From Fertoeibacter niger (GTDB lineage: Bacteria; Pseudomonadota; Alphaproteobacteria; Rhodobacterales; Rhodobacteraceae), in the NCBI RefSeq assembly GCF_009380135.2, contig NZ_WHUT02000008.1, positions 1-64,000 on the forward strand: DNA of 64,000 nucleotides. The letters run 5' to 3'. A program made the translations under genes and the position numbers. Each line of letters starts with the position of its first letter. The stretch's first letter is position 1. The notes beneath the pieces were generated by a model that worked only from the letters and a program-made list of their open reading frames with translations, had not been told where the DNA came from and made no database searches. Below, piece after piece: positions 8,948-17,226 of this stretch.

Positions 8948-10417
8948 ATGAAACGCCTGTTTATCTGTTCTGTCGCTGCGACATTGGCCCTTGCCTTGGC
9001 CCAGCCTGTTTCGGCAGATGATTTCGACCTGCCGCCCGATCTTCCCGCAGCGCCGGCGCAAAGCCTGCCGCCAGACGTCGCCCCGGACGGTGCCCTCGCA
9101 GCGCCGGACACAGATCCAGCAACCACGCCGGGTGAATTTTCCGCGCCACCCGGCGTTGAATTTGCATCTGCCGAGGACGCCGCCCCGTCAGCCGCCGGAC
9201 GCAATGCCACGCTGGTGCTGGAGGCGCGCGCCTTTGCCAACCGCGACCTTGACGGGAACACCACCAACGCCTTGCGGTTTCAGGCGCATTACTTTGGCGC
9301 CCGGGATTTCGGCGGGCGGACTGGCCTGATCTTCAACCTTCGCGCCCGCACCTTCATCGAAGAAAACCGCAGCTATCGCTTTGCTGACGATTTCAACGTC
9401 GATGTGCAGGAACTGGCCCTGCGCTATGCGCTGAGCCCCGAGACTTCCTTGCAGTTCGGCCGGATCAACATCCGCAACGGCGTTGCCAGCGGGTTCAACC
9501 CGACCGACTGGTTCAAGGATGGCAGCCTTGTCGTGACAGACAGCGCGGCCCCTGCTGATCGGCGCAATGAACGTCTGGGTGTCGTTGCCCTGACCGGAAC
9601 GACCACCCTGGGGCAAACCCTGATGCAGATCGGCTACCGGCCCCAGATCGACGCCGACCCCGGAACGGTTTGGACGGATCGCGACAATTTCGGCCTGGGG
9701 CTGGACCGCACCAACCCATCCGATGCCTGGTTTGTCAAAGTGACACCGCAGATCGGCGACAACCTGTCTTTCACGGCCAATGCCCTGTTGCTGGATGACG
9801 ACCCCGGCATTGGTTTCGAACTTAGCGGAACCCTGGGTGACAACCTGGTCCTCTATTCCGAAATGATGGCGCAAAAGCGCCTTTCCATCGCCAGTGAAGC
9901 ACTTGGCGCATCAGAGGGCTCGGCGGCCTTCCGCGATGGGGTGGGGGCCGGTCAGGGCAAGGATTGGCACTATCAAGCCGCGCTTGGTTTGAACTGGGCA
10001 TTGTCGCAAAAAATGGTCGGTGCGCGCGATATCTCGTTGACGATGGAATACCACCTGAACACCGCGGGCCTGAGCTCGTCCCAGATCGACACGCTTTCGG
10101 GTGCCCAGGGGGCAGACGAGGCGGCTGCGGGGGCAATCCATGGCATCGCCAACCGCAGGCAGGAACCGCTGGCCCGCAACCAGATCTTCACCCGCCTTGC
10201 CTGGAACGACTTCTGGGGTGACAGCGACCTGTCGCTGTTGGGGTTCTATGTGCCTGCCGATGGCAGTGGCCTTGCACAGCTTTCGTTTGACGTTCCGGTC
10301 GGCGACAACGGAAACTTCAACCTGCGGGCGATTTCAAGTTTTGGTGACAGCCGTTCGGTCTATGGTGCCAACCCGACAAAGACTTCGGTTCAGATGGGCA
10401 TGACCTATACCTTCTGA
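8948..10417 (+). CDS. Putative outer-membrane beta-barrel protein
   Basis: This 489-aa protein has a clear signal peptide (cleavage near VSADDF), then a Pro/Ala-rich linker (about 25-85) and a body of alternating strands ending QMGMTYTF. A terminal Phe is typical of barrels inserted by BAM. The segment FGRINIRNGVASGFNPTDWF resembles the DUF1302/alginate-export-like porin families, but I cannot place it in one. Position after the ABC/LolA-like genes suggests it is the outer-membrane end of that route. The 198-base gap before it may hold a separate promoter. Confidence 0.75.
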   Translation: MKRLFICSVAATLALALAQPVSADDFDLPPDLPAAPAQSLPPDVAPDGALAAPDTDPATTPGEFSAPPGVEFASAEDAAPSAAGRNATLVLEARAFANRDLDGNTTNALRFQAHYFGARDFGGRTGLIFNLRARTFIEENRSYRFADDFNVDVQELALRYALSPETSLQFGRINIRNGVASGFNPTDWFKDGSLVVTDSAAPADRRNERLGVVALTGTTTLGQTLMQIGYRPQIDADPGTVWTDRDNFGLGLDRTNPSDAWFVKVTPQIGDNLSFTANALLLDDDPGIGFELSGTLGDNLVLYSEMMAQKRLSIASEALGASEGSAAFRDGVGAGQGKDWHYQAALGLNWALSQKMVGARDISLTMEYHLNTAGLSSSQIDTLSGAQGADEAAAGAIHGIANRRQEPLARNQIFTRLAWNDFWGDSDLSLLGFYVPADGSGLAQLSFDVPVGDNGNFNLRAISSFGDSRSVYGANPTKTSVQMGMTYTF

Positions 10418-10465
10418 CCCAAACGACGGCCGATACCGGCTCACGCTGACCAAAGGAAATGAGAC

Positions 10466-11164
10466 TTGCGCGTATTGATCCTGGACGATGACGAAGAACT
10501 GGGCGGGCTGATGCAGCCTGTCCTGGCCAAATACGGCATGGATCTCAGTCTGGCGTTCACCCCGTCACAGGCCTTTGAACAGCTTGACCGGCAGGCCTTC
10601 GATGCTCTGCTTCTGGACATGATGCTGCCGGAGCTTGACGGCATGTCTGTCTGCCGGACCATCCGGGCCAGCGGCAAACCCTATGCCCAGATATCCATCC
10701 TGGCGTTGACGGCGCGGGCGGAACTGACCGACCGCATCGTGGCACTGGAAAGCGGCATCGACGACTTCGTCGCCAAACCCGTGGAAATGCGCGAACTGGT
10801 CGCCCGCATCGGTGCCGTGGTGCGTCGCCACCGCGACAACCGCGAACCCCCGCCACCGGTGCCAGAGCCGCAGGTTCACAGCGGCCTGTCCCTGTCGCCC
10901 ACCCATATGTCTGCCGTTTACGGCACCTTCGAGATCAACCTGACCGAACTGGAACTGCGCATCCTGCAACCGCTTTCCGAGGCCGGTGGTGCGATCCTGT
11001 CGCGGGCAGAAATCCTTGAGCGCATCGGCTATGACACGCAAAGCGACCCCGGCATGATTGACACGATCATCTACCGCGTCCGCCAGAAGTTCCGTGACCA
11101 GGGGCTGAAAACCGATTTCATCAAGACACTTCGGGGGCAGGGCTACTGCATAAGGGCCGAATAG
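10466..11164 (+). CDS. OmpR-family response regulator, TTG start
   Basis: The receiver domain begins RVLILDDDEELG with phospho-acceptor Asp51 in ALLLDMMLPELDG, LTARAEL and DDFVAKPVE. A C-terminal winged helix (about 150-230) ends FIKTLRGQGYCIRAE. The frame has no ATG near the N-terminus; a TTG at 10466 preceded by AAAGGAAATGAG gives the expected start, so translation may be low. The kinase gene follows after 5 bases. It is strikingly similar to the regulator at 4050, including the ELTD and RELVARI segments, so the two are probably paralogues within one circuit. Confidence 0.92.
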   Translation: MRVLILDDDEELGGLMQPVLAKYGMDLSLAFTPSQAFEQLDRQAFDALLLDMMLPELDGMSVCRTIRASGKPYAQISILALTARAELTDRIVALESGIDDFVAKPVEMRELVARIGAVVRRHRDNREPPPPVPEPQVHSGLSLSPTHMSAVYGTFEINLTELELRILQPLSEAGGAILSRAEILERIGYDTQSDPGMIDTIIYRVRQKFRDQGLKTDFIKTLRGQGYCIRAE

Positions 11165-11169
11165 ACATC

Positions 11170-12477
11170 ATGAGCAAACTGTTCGACACGATAAGGCTGC
11201 GGGTCAGGACTTGGTCCGTGTTCAGCCATCTGCTTTGGGCGACGCTGGCCTCGACCACATTGCTCAGCCTTGTGCTGGTGCTGTCGCTGCAGCGCGTGGC
11301 AGATGAGCATCCCCGCCGCTATCTGTCGCGCGCGCTGTTCGATGCGTTTTCAGAAAGCGCGCGTGATCCCGGGCAGGAAGTGACGATGATCGGCGCGGCG
11401 CCGATGCTGCTGATGACGCCGGACGAGGCTGCCAATTCCCGCTTTGCCGAAATCTACCGCGATGCCGCCAACGACCGTGACGGCATCGCCATCAGCCGTC
11501 TGGGCGACTATTACGCCGCGGTTTCGGTGCGGGGCAGTCAGGTGGCGATCCTGCCGCAGTTCGGCCGGCCGATTTCGACCTATGCGCTGTTCCTTGTCGG
11601 GGTTGTGGTGTTGTCGGTGCTCTTCGCAGTCACCGCCATATACCTGCTGATCCGGCAGTTGACGCTGCCCTTCGAAGTGTTGACCGCCGGCATCCGCAAG
11701 GTCGAGGAGGGCGATCTGAGCTATCAGATTCCGCTCGACAACACATTTGGCGAGTATCGCACCTTTGCCAAGGGTTTCAACAAGATGGTGGCCGAGCTTC
11801 AACGTATTCACGAAAGCCGCCGCCACATGCTGCTGGCGCTGCCGCACGAGATACTGACGCCGCTGTCGCGCCTGAAAGTGCGCAAGGACATGCTGGTGGA
11901 CGAGAACCTGCGTGCGCAGATCAGCAAGGACATCTCTGTTGTCGAGGAAATCCTTTCGTCGATTCTGGCGGCCGAAAAGCGGAACTCGGGCGAAACATCT
12001 GCGGATTTCATCGACATAGAACCCTATGCGCGCGAACAGATCGCACAGGTGGCGCATCCGGGCATCACCATAACCATCCACAATGAAACGGGCCGCAAGA
12101 CCGCGTATTTTGACAGTTTCCTGACCAGCGTGCTGTTGAAGAATTTCGTCAGCAACGCGGTCCGCTATGGCGCGGGCAAACCCATCGCGGTCACGTTCAG
12201 CGCGGTTGGCGAGGAGGGGCGCGACATGCGCATTGCGGTCCGGGATCAGGGCATCGGCATTTCGCAGGAACATCAGCGCTTTCTGATGGAGCCATTCTGG
12301 CGCGCCGATGAATCACGTGGCCGGGCCTCGGGCGGGTATGGGCTGGGTCTTTACCTTTGCAAGACCATTGTGACTGGCCTTGGCGGCCAGATCGACATTA
12401 CCAGCACGCTTGGCGAGGGAACCGAGATCAGCGTGGTTTTGCCCAATGTGCTGTGCAACACACTTGAGGATATCTGA
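11170..12477 (+). CDS. Sensor histidine kinase
   Basis: The 435-aa kinase has two membrane helices (about 21-41 and 139-161) around a periplasmic sensor of roughly 95 residues, then HAMP (162-214) and the dimerisation box with phospho-acceptor His226 in ALPHEILTPLSRLK. The ATPase domain shows NFVSNAVRYG (N box), RDQGIGI (G1), FWRADES (F box) and GGYGLGLYLCKTIV (G2). It is co-transcribed with the regulator at 10466 and the transglutaminase-like gene. The signal is unknown; its place next to the exporter genes suggests control of the export or synthesis genes around it. Confidence 0.93.
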   Translation: MSKLFDTIRLRVRTWSVFSHLLWATLASTTLLSLVLVLSLQRVADEHPRRYLSRALFDAFSESARDPGQEVTMIGAAPMLLMTPDEAANSRFAEIYRDAANDRDGIAISRLGDYYAAVSVRGSQVAILPQFGRPISTYALFLVGVVVLSVLFAVTAIYLLIRQLTLPFEVLTAGIRKVEEGDLSYQIPLDNTFGEYRTFAKGFNKMVAELQRIHESRRHMLLALPHEILTPLSRLKVRKDMLVDENLRAQISKDISVVEEILSSILAAEKRNSGETSADFIDIEPYAREQIAQVAHPGITITIHNETGRKTAYFDSFLTSVLLKNFVSNAVRYGAGKPIAVTFSAVGEEGRDMRIAVRDQGIGISQEHQRFLMEPFWRADESRGRASGGYGLGLYLCKTIVTGLGGQIDITSTLGEGTEISVVLPNVLCNTLEDI

Positions 12478-12478
12478 C

Positions 12479-13138
12479 ATGACCCTGCCCGCACTCGCCC
12501 AGACCGAGTTTCTGAACTTTGCCGATCCCGTCGTAGCCGACTTTGCCCGCAAGGCGCTGGCCAACAGCGGCGACGACCCGCGTCAGAAGGCGGTCGATCT
12601 GTTCTATGCCGTGCGTGATGGCCTGTTTTATGAGATATACAACGCCGATTTTGCGCGCCCGGCCATGAAAGCCAGCGCAATCCTGCGCCGCCGCTCGGGG
12701 CTGTGCATCCACAAGTCGATTGTCTATGCGGCTCTGCTGCGGCGGGAGGGCATACCGGCACGGCTTTGGGTGACGGATGTGCAAAACCACCTGTGTTCAC
12801 CGCAATTGGCAAAACTGATGGGCACAAAGGTGTTCCACTATCACGTTCTGGTGTCGCTTCAGCTTGATGGAAGGTGGATCAAGGCCACACCGGTTTTCAA
12901 CGAGCGGCTTTGCCAGCTTTATGGCATGACGGCACTGGAATTCGACGGCGTTCAGGATTGTGTTCACCATGCTTTTGACACGACCGGCCGCGCCTATATG
13001 GAAATCACGCATGAGCACGGCGAATTCGATGATCTGCCCTATGACATGATTCTCGATGGGCTGCGTGAAAAGCATGGTGCCATGTTCAAGACCGAAACGA
13101 AATTCAAGTCAGGTTCGCTTGTGTCAGACCTGGCGTAA
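12479..13138 (+). CDS. Transglutaminase-like cysteine protease-fold protein
   Basis: The ATG at 12479 lies one base after the kinase stop codon, giving 219 aa. The core carries SGLCIHKSIVYAALLRREGI with the candidate nucleophile Cys and FHYHVLVSLQLDGRWIKAT with the catalytic His. The usual third Asp is replaced in WIKATPVFN, which in this branch may use the Asn. No signal peptide is visible, so it is probably cytoplasmic. Bacterial members act as proteases, amide-forming enzymes or peptide hydrolases. Its coupling to the kinase could mean a signalling or maturation role, which the sequence does not settle. Confidence 0.82.
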   Translation: MTLPALAQTEFLNFADPVVADFARKALANSGDDPRQKAVDLFYAVRDGLFYEIYNADFARPAMKASAILRRRSGLCIHKSIVYAALLRREGIPARLWVTDVQNHLCSPQLAKLMGTKVFHYHVLVSLQLDGRWIKATPVFNERLCQLYGMTALEFDGVQDCVHHAFDTTGRAYMEITHEHGEFDDLPYDMILDGLREKHGAMFKTETKFKSGSLVSDLA

Positions 13139-13184
13139 CGTTCCGGCATAGCGATTAACAAACCAGTCATCCTATGATCCATGC

Positions 13185-13218
13185 AAGGGGGGGTGCCAAT
13201 TTCTGGCCGCCCCCCTTT
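13185..13218 (+). terminator. Probable intrinsic terminator after the two-component operon
   Basis: AAGGGGGG (from 13185) pairs with CCCCCCTT (ending 13217), with an inner GCCA/TGGC pairing around an ATTTC loop and a short T-run after the stem. It lies 47 bases past the transglutaminase-like stop codon and separates that operon from the ectC-like operon. Confidence 0.5.
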
Positions 13219-13241
13219 GACGTTCTGTCGATGGTTCCTTG

Positions 13242-13261
13242 CGCTGAAAATAATATCAGCG
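13242..13261. promoter_or_regulatory. Palindrome upstream of the ectC-like operon
   Basis: CGCTGA and TCAGCG flank an 8-base AT-rich centre (AAATAATA). The 320-base gap 13139-13460 is otherwise unusually AT-rich for this DNA and must hold the promoter of the biosynthetic + operon. An operator for one of the nearby OmpR-type regulators is possible, but the sequence does not show which protein binds. Confidence 0.35.
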
Positions 13262-13460
13262 GGAAAAATTATTCATCACAAATCGTTGAAAAATATAGGA
13301 AACCCTTCTGGCTTGCTGAATTATTCTGTGCATCATAGCAATATTTTCGAACAAATCGACAAACTATCCATGGACCATCTGGTTTATGGTCGCCGCATGC
13401 CAGAAGCGGTGGGCGAATGACGCCGGGTTGTGGCAACCAGTCAGTCAACACGAGGATAAA

Positions 13461-13841
13461 ATGATCATCAATTCCCTGAGCAACATCACCAATACCGAGC
13501 GCGATGTCGATTGGGGCAACGGCAAAAGCCGGCGCCTTCTGATCGAGAAAGACCAGATGGGCTATTCTCTGACGGACACGATCATCAATGCGGGCACGGC
13601 CTCGCTGCTGGAATACAAGAACCACCTGGAAGCCTGCTATTGCGTCGAGGGCGAGGGCGAGGTGGTGGATGAACAGACCGGCGAGACCCACATCATCACC
13701 CCCGGCACGATGTATGCGCTGGACAAGCATGACAAGCATTGGCTGAAAGCCAGCAAGACGATGCGGCTGGTCTGCGTCTTCAATCCCCCTCTGAAGGGGA
13801 ATGAACGGCATTCGCTGGGCGGTGACAGCTCCGCCTATTGA
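13461..13841 (+). CDS. EctC-like (ectoine synthase family) cupin, solitary
   Basis: Ectoine synthase closes N-acetyl-diaminobutyrate to ectoine by loss of water. This 126-aa protein has the usual EctC length and block order: TERDV near the start, SRRLLI, an AGTASLLEYKNHLEACYCVE cupin strand, PGTMYALDKHDKHWLKA and RLVCVFNPPLKG. Glu57, Tyr85 and His93 fall at the positions I know as the iron ligands of EctC, and Thr40, Tyr52, Phe107 and Glu115 also match substrate contacts. The start at 13461 follows CGAGGATAAA. No ectA, ectB or ectD lies in the window; instead it heads a ketosynthase/adenylation/Trp-like operon. I infer a dehydrative cyclase acting on a related N-acyl amine, not ordinary ectoine production. 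Confidence 0.88.
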   Translation: MIINSLSNITNTERDVDWGNGKSRRLLIEKDQMGYSLTDTIINAGTASLLEYKNHLEACYCVEGEGEVVDEQTGETHIITPGTMYALDKHDKHWLKASKTMRLVCVFNPPLKGNERHSLGGDSSAY

Positions 13842-13888
13842 TATTGCCATTCGCCTACGCCTTCCAATTCACCAAAGGTTGCTCTGCC

Positions 13889-14809
13889 ATGAAGGACAGC
13901 ATCGTCATTTCAGCGAGTTGCGCTGATGCCGCTTTCCCGGAACCTCTGCGTTCCGACGGCCAGAAGGCAGATGCAGCCTTTGGTTCCTTTCTGGTCCACT
14001 ATCTGGATCACAGCGAATATGAGGCACACGCCGCGATCGACCGCAGCCGCCATACCCGCGTGTCGCATCGTTTGAGCCGGATGGTGGCGCGACTGTGCGC
14101 CAGGTCGGGGCTGAGTGCCGAGGCGCTGGCGGGCCCCCGCACCGGTCTGGTCTCGGGGTCCAGCTATGGCTGTTCGCCGGTTTACGAGATGCACCACCGT
14201 CTGCGCCAGCAGGGACCGCGCGGTGTCGATGCCGTGCGTTTCGCACAGGCAACGCACAATTACCCGGTGTCCTCTTGCGCCATCGAATACGGGCTGCAAG
14301 GGCCCTGTCTGTCCGTCGTCAGCACCGAAACCGCGGGGCTGGATGCGCTGCAATGTGCGTTCGACTGGCTGCGAGACAATCGCTGCGACCGCGTGCTGGT
14401 CACGGCTTTTGAAGACTTCGCGCCACCCACCGCCGACCACCTTCTTGCGCGCGCCCGGGCAACCCCCGGCACAGCCTTTGGCGAGGCGATGGTGCTTCTT
14501 CTACTGGAACGCGAGACCGCCGCCACAGCACGCGGCCTTGCCGGTCTGGCAAGGCTGGGGTCCGTGACGAACATACCCGCCCGGGGAAGGTCGCATCTGC
14601 ATATCCAATGCTCCGATCCGGCTGTGCGCACCATGCGCTCTCAGGCGCTCGATTTCCTTGGGGCGGGCGGGCTGCTTGCCATTCATGACCTGTTGACCAG
14701 TCCGGACGGGGCCGGGCCTGCTGCGACAGACTGGCAGATCGCTGTAACCGCACCGGCCAGCGGCATTGCTGTCAACATCGCACTGCCACAGATGGAGCAC
14801 AGCCAATGA
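13889..14809 (+). CDS. Ketosynthase-like protein without active-site Cys (chain-length-factor-like)
   Basis: The 306-aa protein has a thiolase-fold ketosynthase N-terminal half: GLVSGSSYGCSPVYEMHH, ATHNYPVSSCAIEYG and GPCLSVVSTETAGLDALQ. In active ketosynthases this last block reads S-T-A-C-A; here it reads S-T-E-T-A, so the nucleophile is Thr148. The His and Lys motifs of the C-terminal half are also missing and the protein is about 100 residues short. It overlaps by 4 bases the complete ketosynthase gene that follows. A Cys-less partner beside an active ketosynthase is the arrangement of type II KS/CLF heterodimers. The start at 13889 follows AAAGG; an upstream TTG would add 17 residues. 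Confidence 0.8.
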   Translation: MKDSIVISASCADAAFPEPLRSDGQKADAAFGSFLVHYLDHSEYEAHAAIDRSRHTRVSHRLSRMVARLCARSGLSAEALAGPRTGLVSGSSYGCSPVYEMHHRLRQQGPRGVDAVRFAQATHNYPVSSCAIEYGLQGPCLSVVSTETAGLDALQCAFDWLRDNRCDRVLVTAFEDFAPPTADHLLARARATPGTAFGEAMVLLLLERETAATARGLAGLARLGSVTNIPARGRSHLHIQCSDPAVRTMRSQALDFLGAGGLLAIHDLLTSPDGAGPAATDWQIAVTAPASGIAVNIALPQMEHSQ

Positions 14810-16032
14810 CCCGTTCTGTTGTTGTGACCGGTCTGGGGGTGGTGGCGCGTGACGTGATCGGCACCGCCGATTTCGGCAGGGTGCTGTCGCGTGGCGGCAC
14901 GGCACCAGAGCCGCCACCGCAATTCGACAGTGAAAGATTCCGCGCAAGACTTGCCCATGTGGCTGACCCGCTTGCCACAAGGGCGGCGTTGCACAATGCC
15001 GATTGCGGCGGGCTGATGGCCGCTGTGACCGAGGCCGAGGTCGCCTGTGCCGGGCACGGCATCCTCGCCGCCTTGCAGGCGATCCGGCAGGCCGGATTGG
15101 ATGCCGCCACGCTGCACCGCGCAGGCTGTGCCGTCGCGACGACATCGGGCGGGATGATGGACCGTTACTCCGACGCGCTTGATGCGGGCACGTCCGGCAG
15201 CGAAACGCATGATCTTGTCGTGCCATGCAGCGCTGCACTGGTGTTGCAAAGGGTCTTTGGCCTGACCGGGCCGCTGTGCGGGTTTTCCTGCGCCTGTGTG
15301 TCGTCGCTGGCCGCACTTTCCTATGCGCTGGCCCGTGTGCGCAACGGCGACGTGCCCTTGATGCTGGTCGGCGGGTCCGACCGGATGCGCGAGGCGGATT
15401 TTGCCGGGTTCAACGCCCTGCGCGCCATGGACCGTGACAGTTGCCGCCCGTTTGACCGCACCCGCAAAGGCATGGTCATCGGTGACGGCGCGGCCATGCT
15501 GGTGATCGAGGACGAGGACCACGCCCGCGCAAGGGGTGCGACCCCGCTGGTGCGTCTGGCCGGGATGGGTCTGTCCACCGACAGCTATCACATCACCAGC
15601 CCCAATTCCCGCGGGCTTGCCATGGCGATGCGGCAGGCGCTGGCAGAGGCCGGACGCAGCCCGTCCGACATCGGCTATGTGAACTGCCATGGCACCGGCA
15701 CGCCGCTGAACGACATAGCCGAAGCCGAGGCGCTGGCCAGTGTGTTTACCGGCGACGCGCCGCGCCCGATTGTCGGCTCGACCAAGGGCTCGACCGGGCA
15801 TCTTCTGGGCAGCGCCGGTGCAATCGAGACTGTCGCCACGATCCTGGCCCTTCAGGCGGGCGAGGCGCCGCTGATGGCCACAACCACTGATCCCGAGGAT
15901 ATCGGCTTTGCCCTGCCGTTGGCGGGCACTGATCGCAGGCTCGCCACCGGCCTTGCGATGAACAATTCTCTGGGGTTCGGCGGGCTGAACGGCAGCCTGA
16001 TCCTTGAACTCGTCACAACGGGAGAACCATGA
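14806..16032 (+). CDS. Beta-ketoacyl synthase, FabF/type II KS-alpha-like
   Basis: A full-length 408-aa condensing enzyme with an intact triad: Cys164 in FSCACVSSLAALSYA, His295 in NCHGTGTPLND, His332 in STKGSTGHLLGSAGA with Lys327. The gatekeeper end reads AMNNSLGFGGLNGSL, as in FabF. It would extend an acyl or aminoacyl thioester with malonyl-carrier units or carry out one condensation. The gene shares ATGA overlaps with the Cys-less ketosynthase upstream and the dehydrogenase downstream, so the three are translated together. The carrier protein at 18796 is the likely substrate holder. No malonyltransferase or ketoreductase lies nearby, so those would come from fatty-acid synthesis. Confidence 0.9.
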   Translation: MTRSVVVTGLGVVARDVIGTADFGRVLSRGGTAPEPPPQFDSERFRARLAHVADPLATRAALHNADCGGLMAAVTEAEVACAGHGILAALQAIRQAGLDAATLHRAGCAVATTSGGMMDRYSDALDAGTSGSETHDLVVPCSAALVLQRVFGLTGPLCGFSCACVSSLAALSYALARVRNGDVPLMLVGGSDRMREADFAGFNALRAMDRDSCRPFDRTRKGMVIGDGAAMLVIEDEDHARARGATPLVRLAGMGLSTDSYHITSPNSRGLAMAMRQALAEAGRSPSDIGYVNCHGTGTPLNDIAEAEALASVFTGDAPRPIVGSTKGSTGHLLGSAGAIETVATILALQAGEAPLMATTTDPEDIGFALPLAGTDRRLATGLAMNNSLGFGGLNGSLILELVTTGEP

Positions 16033-17213
16033 TGCGCGCGATCCGAAGCCTGCCGCTGGGGGGCACCAAGGGTAACTTTCGCGATGATCTTATGGGGCCG
16101 CTGCTGGAGGCGCTGGCCCAATGGGCCCCGGCGCTCAACGAAGGTTGGCAAGAGGATGACCAGGCCGGGCGCTTTGGCGAGCAACGCTGGCGTGCGCTGG
16201 TCGATGCCGGGCTGACCGGGCTTGTCACCGCCGAAGACATGGGCGGGCTTGCCCTTTCGGTTCTGGAACTGACCGAGGTGCTGGAGGCTTTGGGCCATCT
16301 TTGCGAGGATGCGGGCCTGGGATTTTCGCTGGCGACGCATCTGTGCAGCACCTGTCTGCCCGTGGCAAAGTTCGGCAGCGCGGCGATGCAGGCAGATCTG
16401 TTGCCAAGGCTGGCGCGGGCGCAGATCGTCGGCGCACATGCGATCACCGAACCCGACAGCGGGTCTGACGCATTCGCCATGAAAACCACCGCGATCCGCG
16501 ATGGCGAAGACTATGTGCTGTCGGGCGAGAAATGCTTCATTTCCAATGCGCCGATCGCCGGCATCTGCGTAGTCTACGCCCGGACCCATCCGACCAAAGG
16601 TGCCCTTGGCGGCTTTTCCGCGCTGGCGGTTGATTGCGGCTCACCGGGTTTTTCCATCGGCAAGCCGCGCAAGAAAATGGGCCTGCGCACCGCGCCGATG
16701 GCAGACCTGCATTTTGCCGATGTCAGGGTTCCCGCCTCACGCCTGATCGGGCGCGAAGGGCAGGGCTTTTCCATTCTGGAATATGTGATGCGCTGGGAAA
16801 TCCTGTGTGTATTCGCGCTTCAGGTTGGCGAAATGCGCCGACAGCTTGACCGCTGCATTGCCTTTGCCAAAGGTCGGCGGCAATTCGGCGCGCCCATCGC
16901 CAGCTTTCAGGCCGTGTCACACCGGGTTGCCGACATGCATATGCGGCTGCAATCGTCACGCAGCTGGCTGTCGCGGATGGTGATCGCGATGGAGGGAGGT
17001 GGACAGGCCTCACTGGAGATCGCCGCGGCCAAGCTGGCCATATCCGAGGCGCATGTCGCCAATTCCATCGACGCCATCACCCTGCATGGCGGCGCGGGCT
17101 TCATGTCTGAAACCGGGATCGAAAGCCACCTGCGCAACGCGGTGGGCGGCCTGATCTATTCGGGCAGCTCGGACATCCAGAAAAACCGCATCGCCGCCAT
17201 GCTTGGCCTGTGA
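16029..17213 (+). CDS. Acyl-CoA dehydrogenase-like flavoenzyme
   Basis: This 394-aa protein shows the FAD-binding blocks AHAITEPDSGSD and GEKCFISNAP, the middle-domain KPRKKMGLRTAPMADLHFADV and the C-terminal helical domain ending IYSGSSDIQKNRIAAMLGL. In most family members the base is the Glu of the I-Y-E-G block; here it is Ser. A Glu (Glu257, MRWEILC) occupies the helix-G position used as base by isovaleryl- and long-chain-type enzymes, so activity is likely retained. It lies between a ketosynthase and an adenylation gene with a carrier protein, the arrangement in which such enzymes oxidise carrier-bound prolyl groups to pyrroles (PltE/RedW type). The substrate is inferred. Confidence 0.87.
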   Translation: MMRAIRSLPLGGTKGNFRDDLMGPLLEALAQWAPALNEGWQEDDQAGRFGEQRWRALVDAGLTGLVTAEDMGGLALSVLELTEVLEALGHLCEDAGLGFSLATHLCSTCLPVAKFGSAAMQADLLPRLARAQIVGAHAITEPDSGSDAFAMKTTAIRDGEDYVLSGEKCFISNAPIAGICVVYARTHPTKGALGGFSALAVDCGSPGFSIGKPRKKMGLRTAPMADLHFADVRVPASRLIGREGQGFSILEYVMRWEILCVFALQVGEMRRQLDRCIAFAKGRRQFGAPIASFQAVSHRVADMHMRLQSSRSWLSRMVIAMEGGGQASLEIAAAKLAISEAHVANSIDAITLHGGAGFMSETGIESHLRNAVGGLIYSGSSDIQKNRIAAMLGL

Positions 17214-17226
17214 CCGAGGGAACGCC

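Noticed and set aside
13181-13420. A 79-codon open frame before the ectC-like gene
   Set aside because: It crosses the terminator hairpin and the AT-rich control gap, has no ribosome-binding site and resembles no protein.
13461-13841. Calling the locus an ectoine operon
   Set aside because: Only the EctC-like gene is present; ectA, ectB, ectD and ask_ect are absent and the neighbours belong to other pathways.
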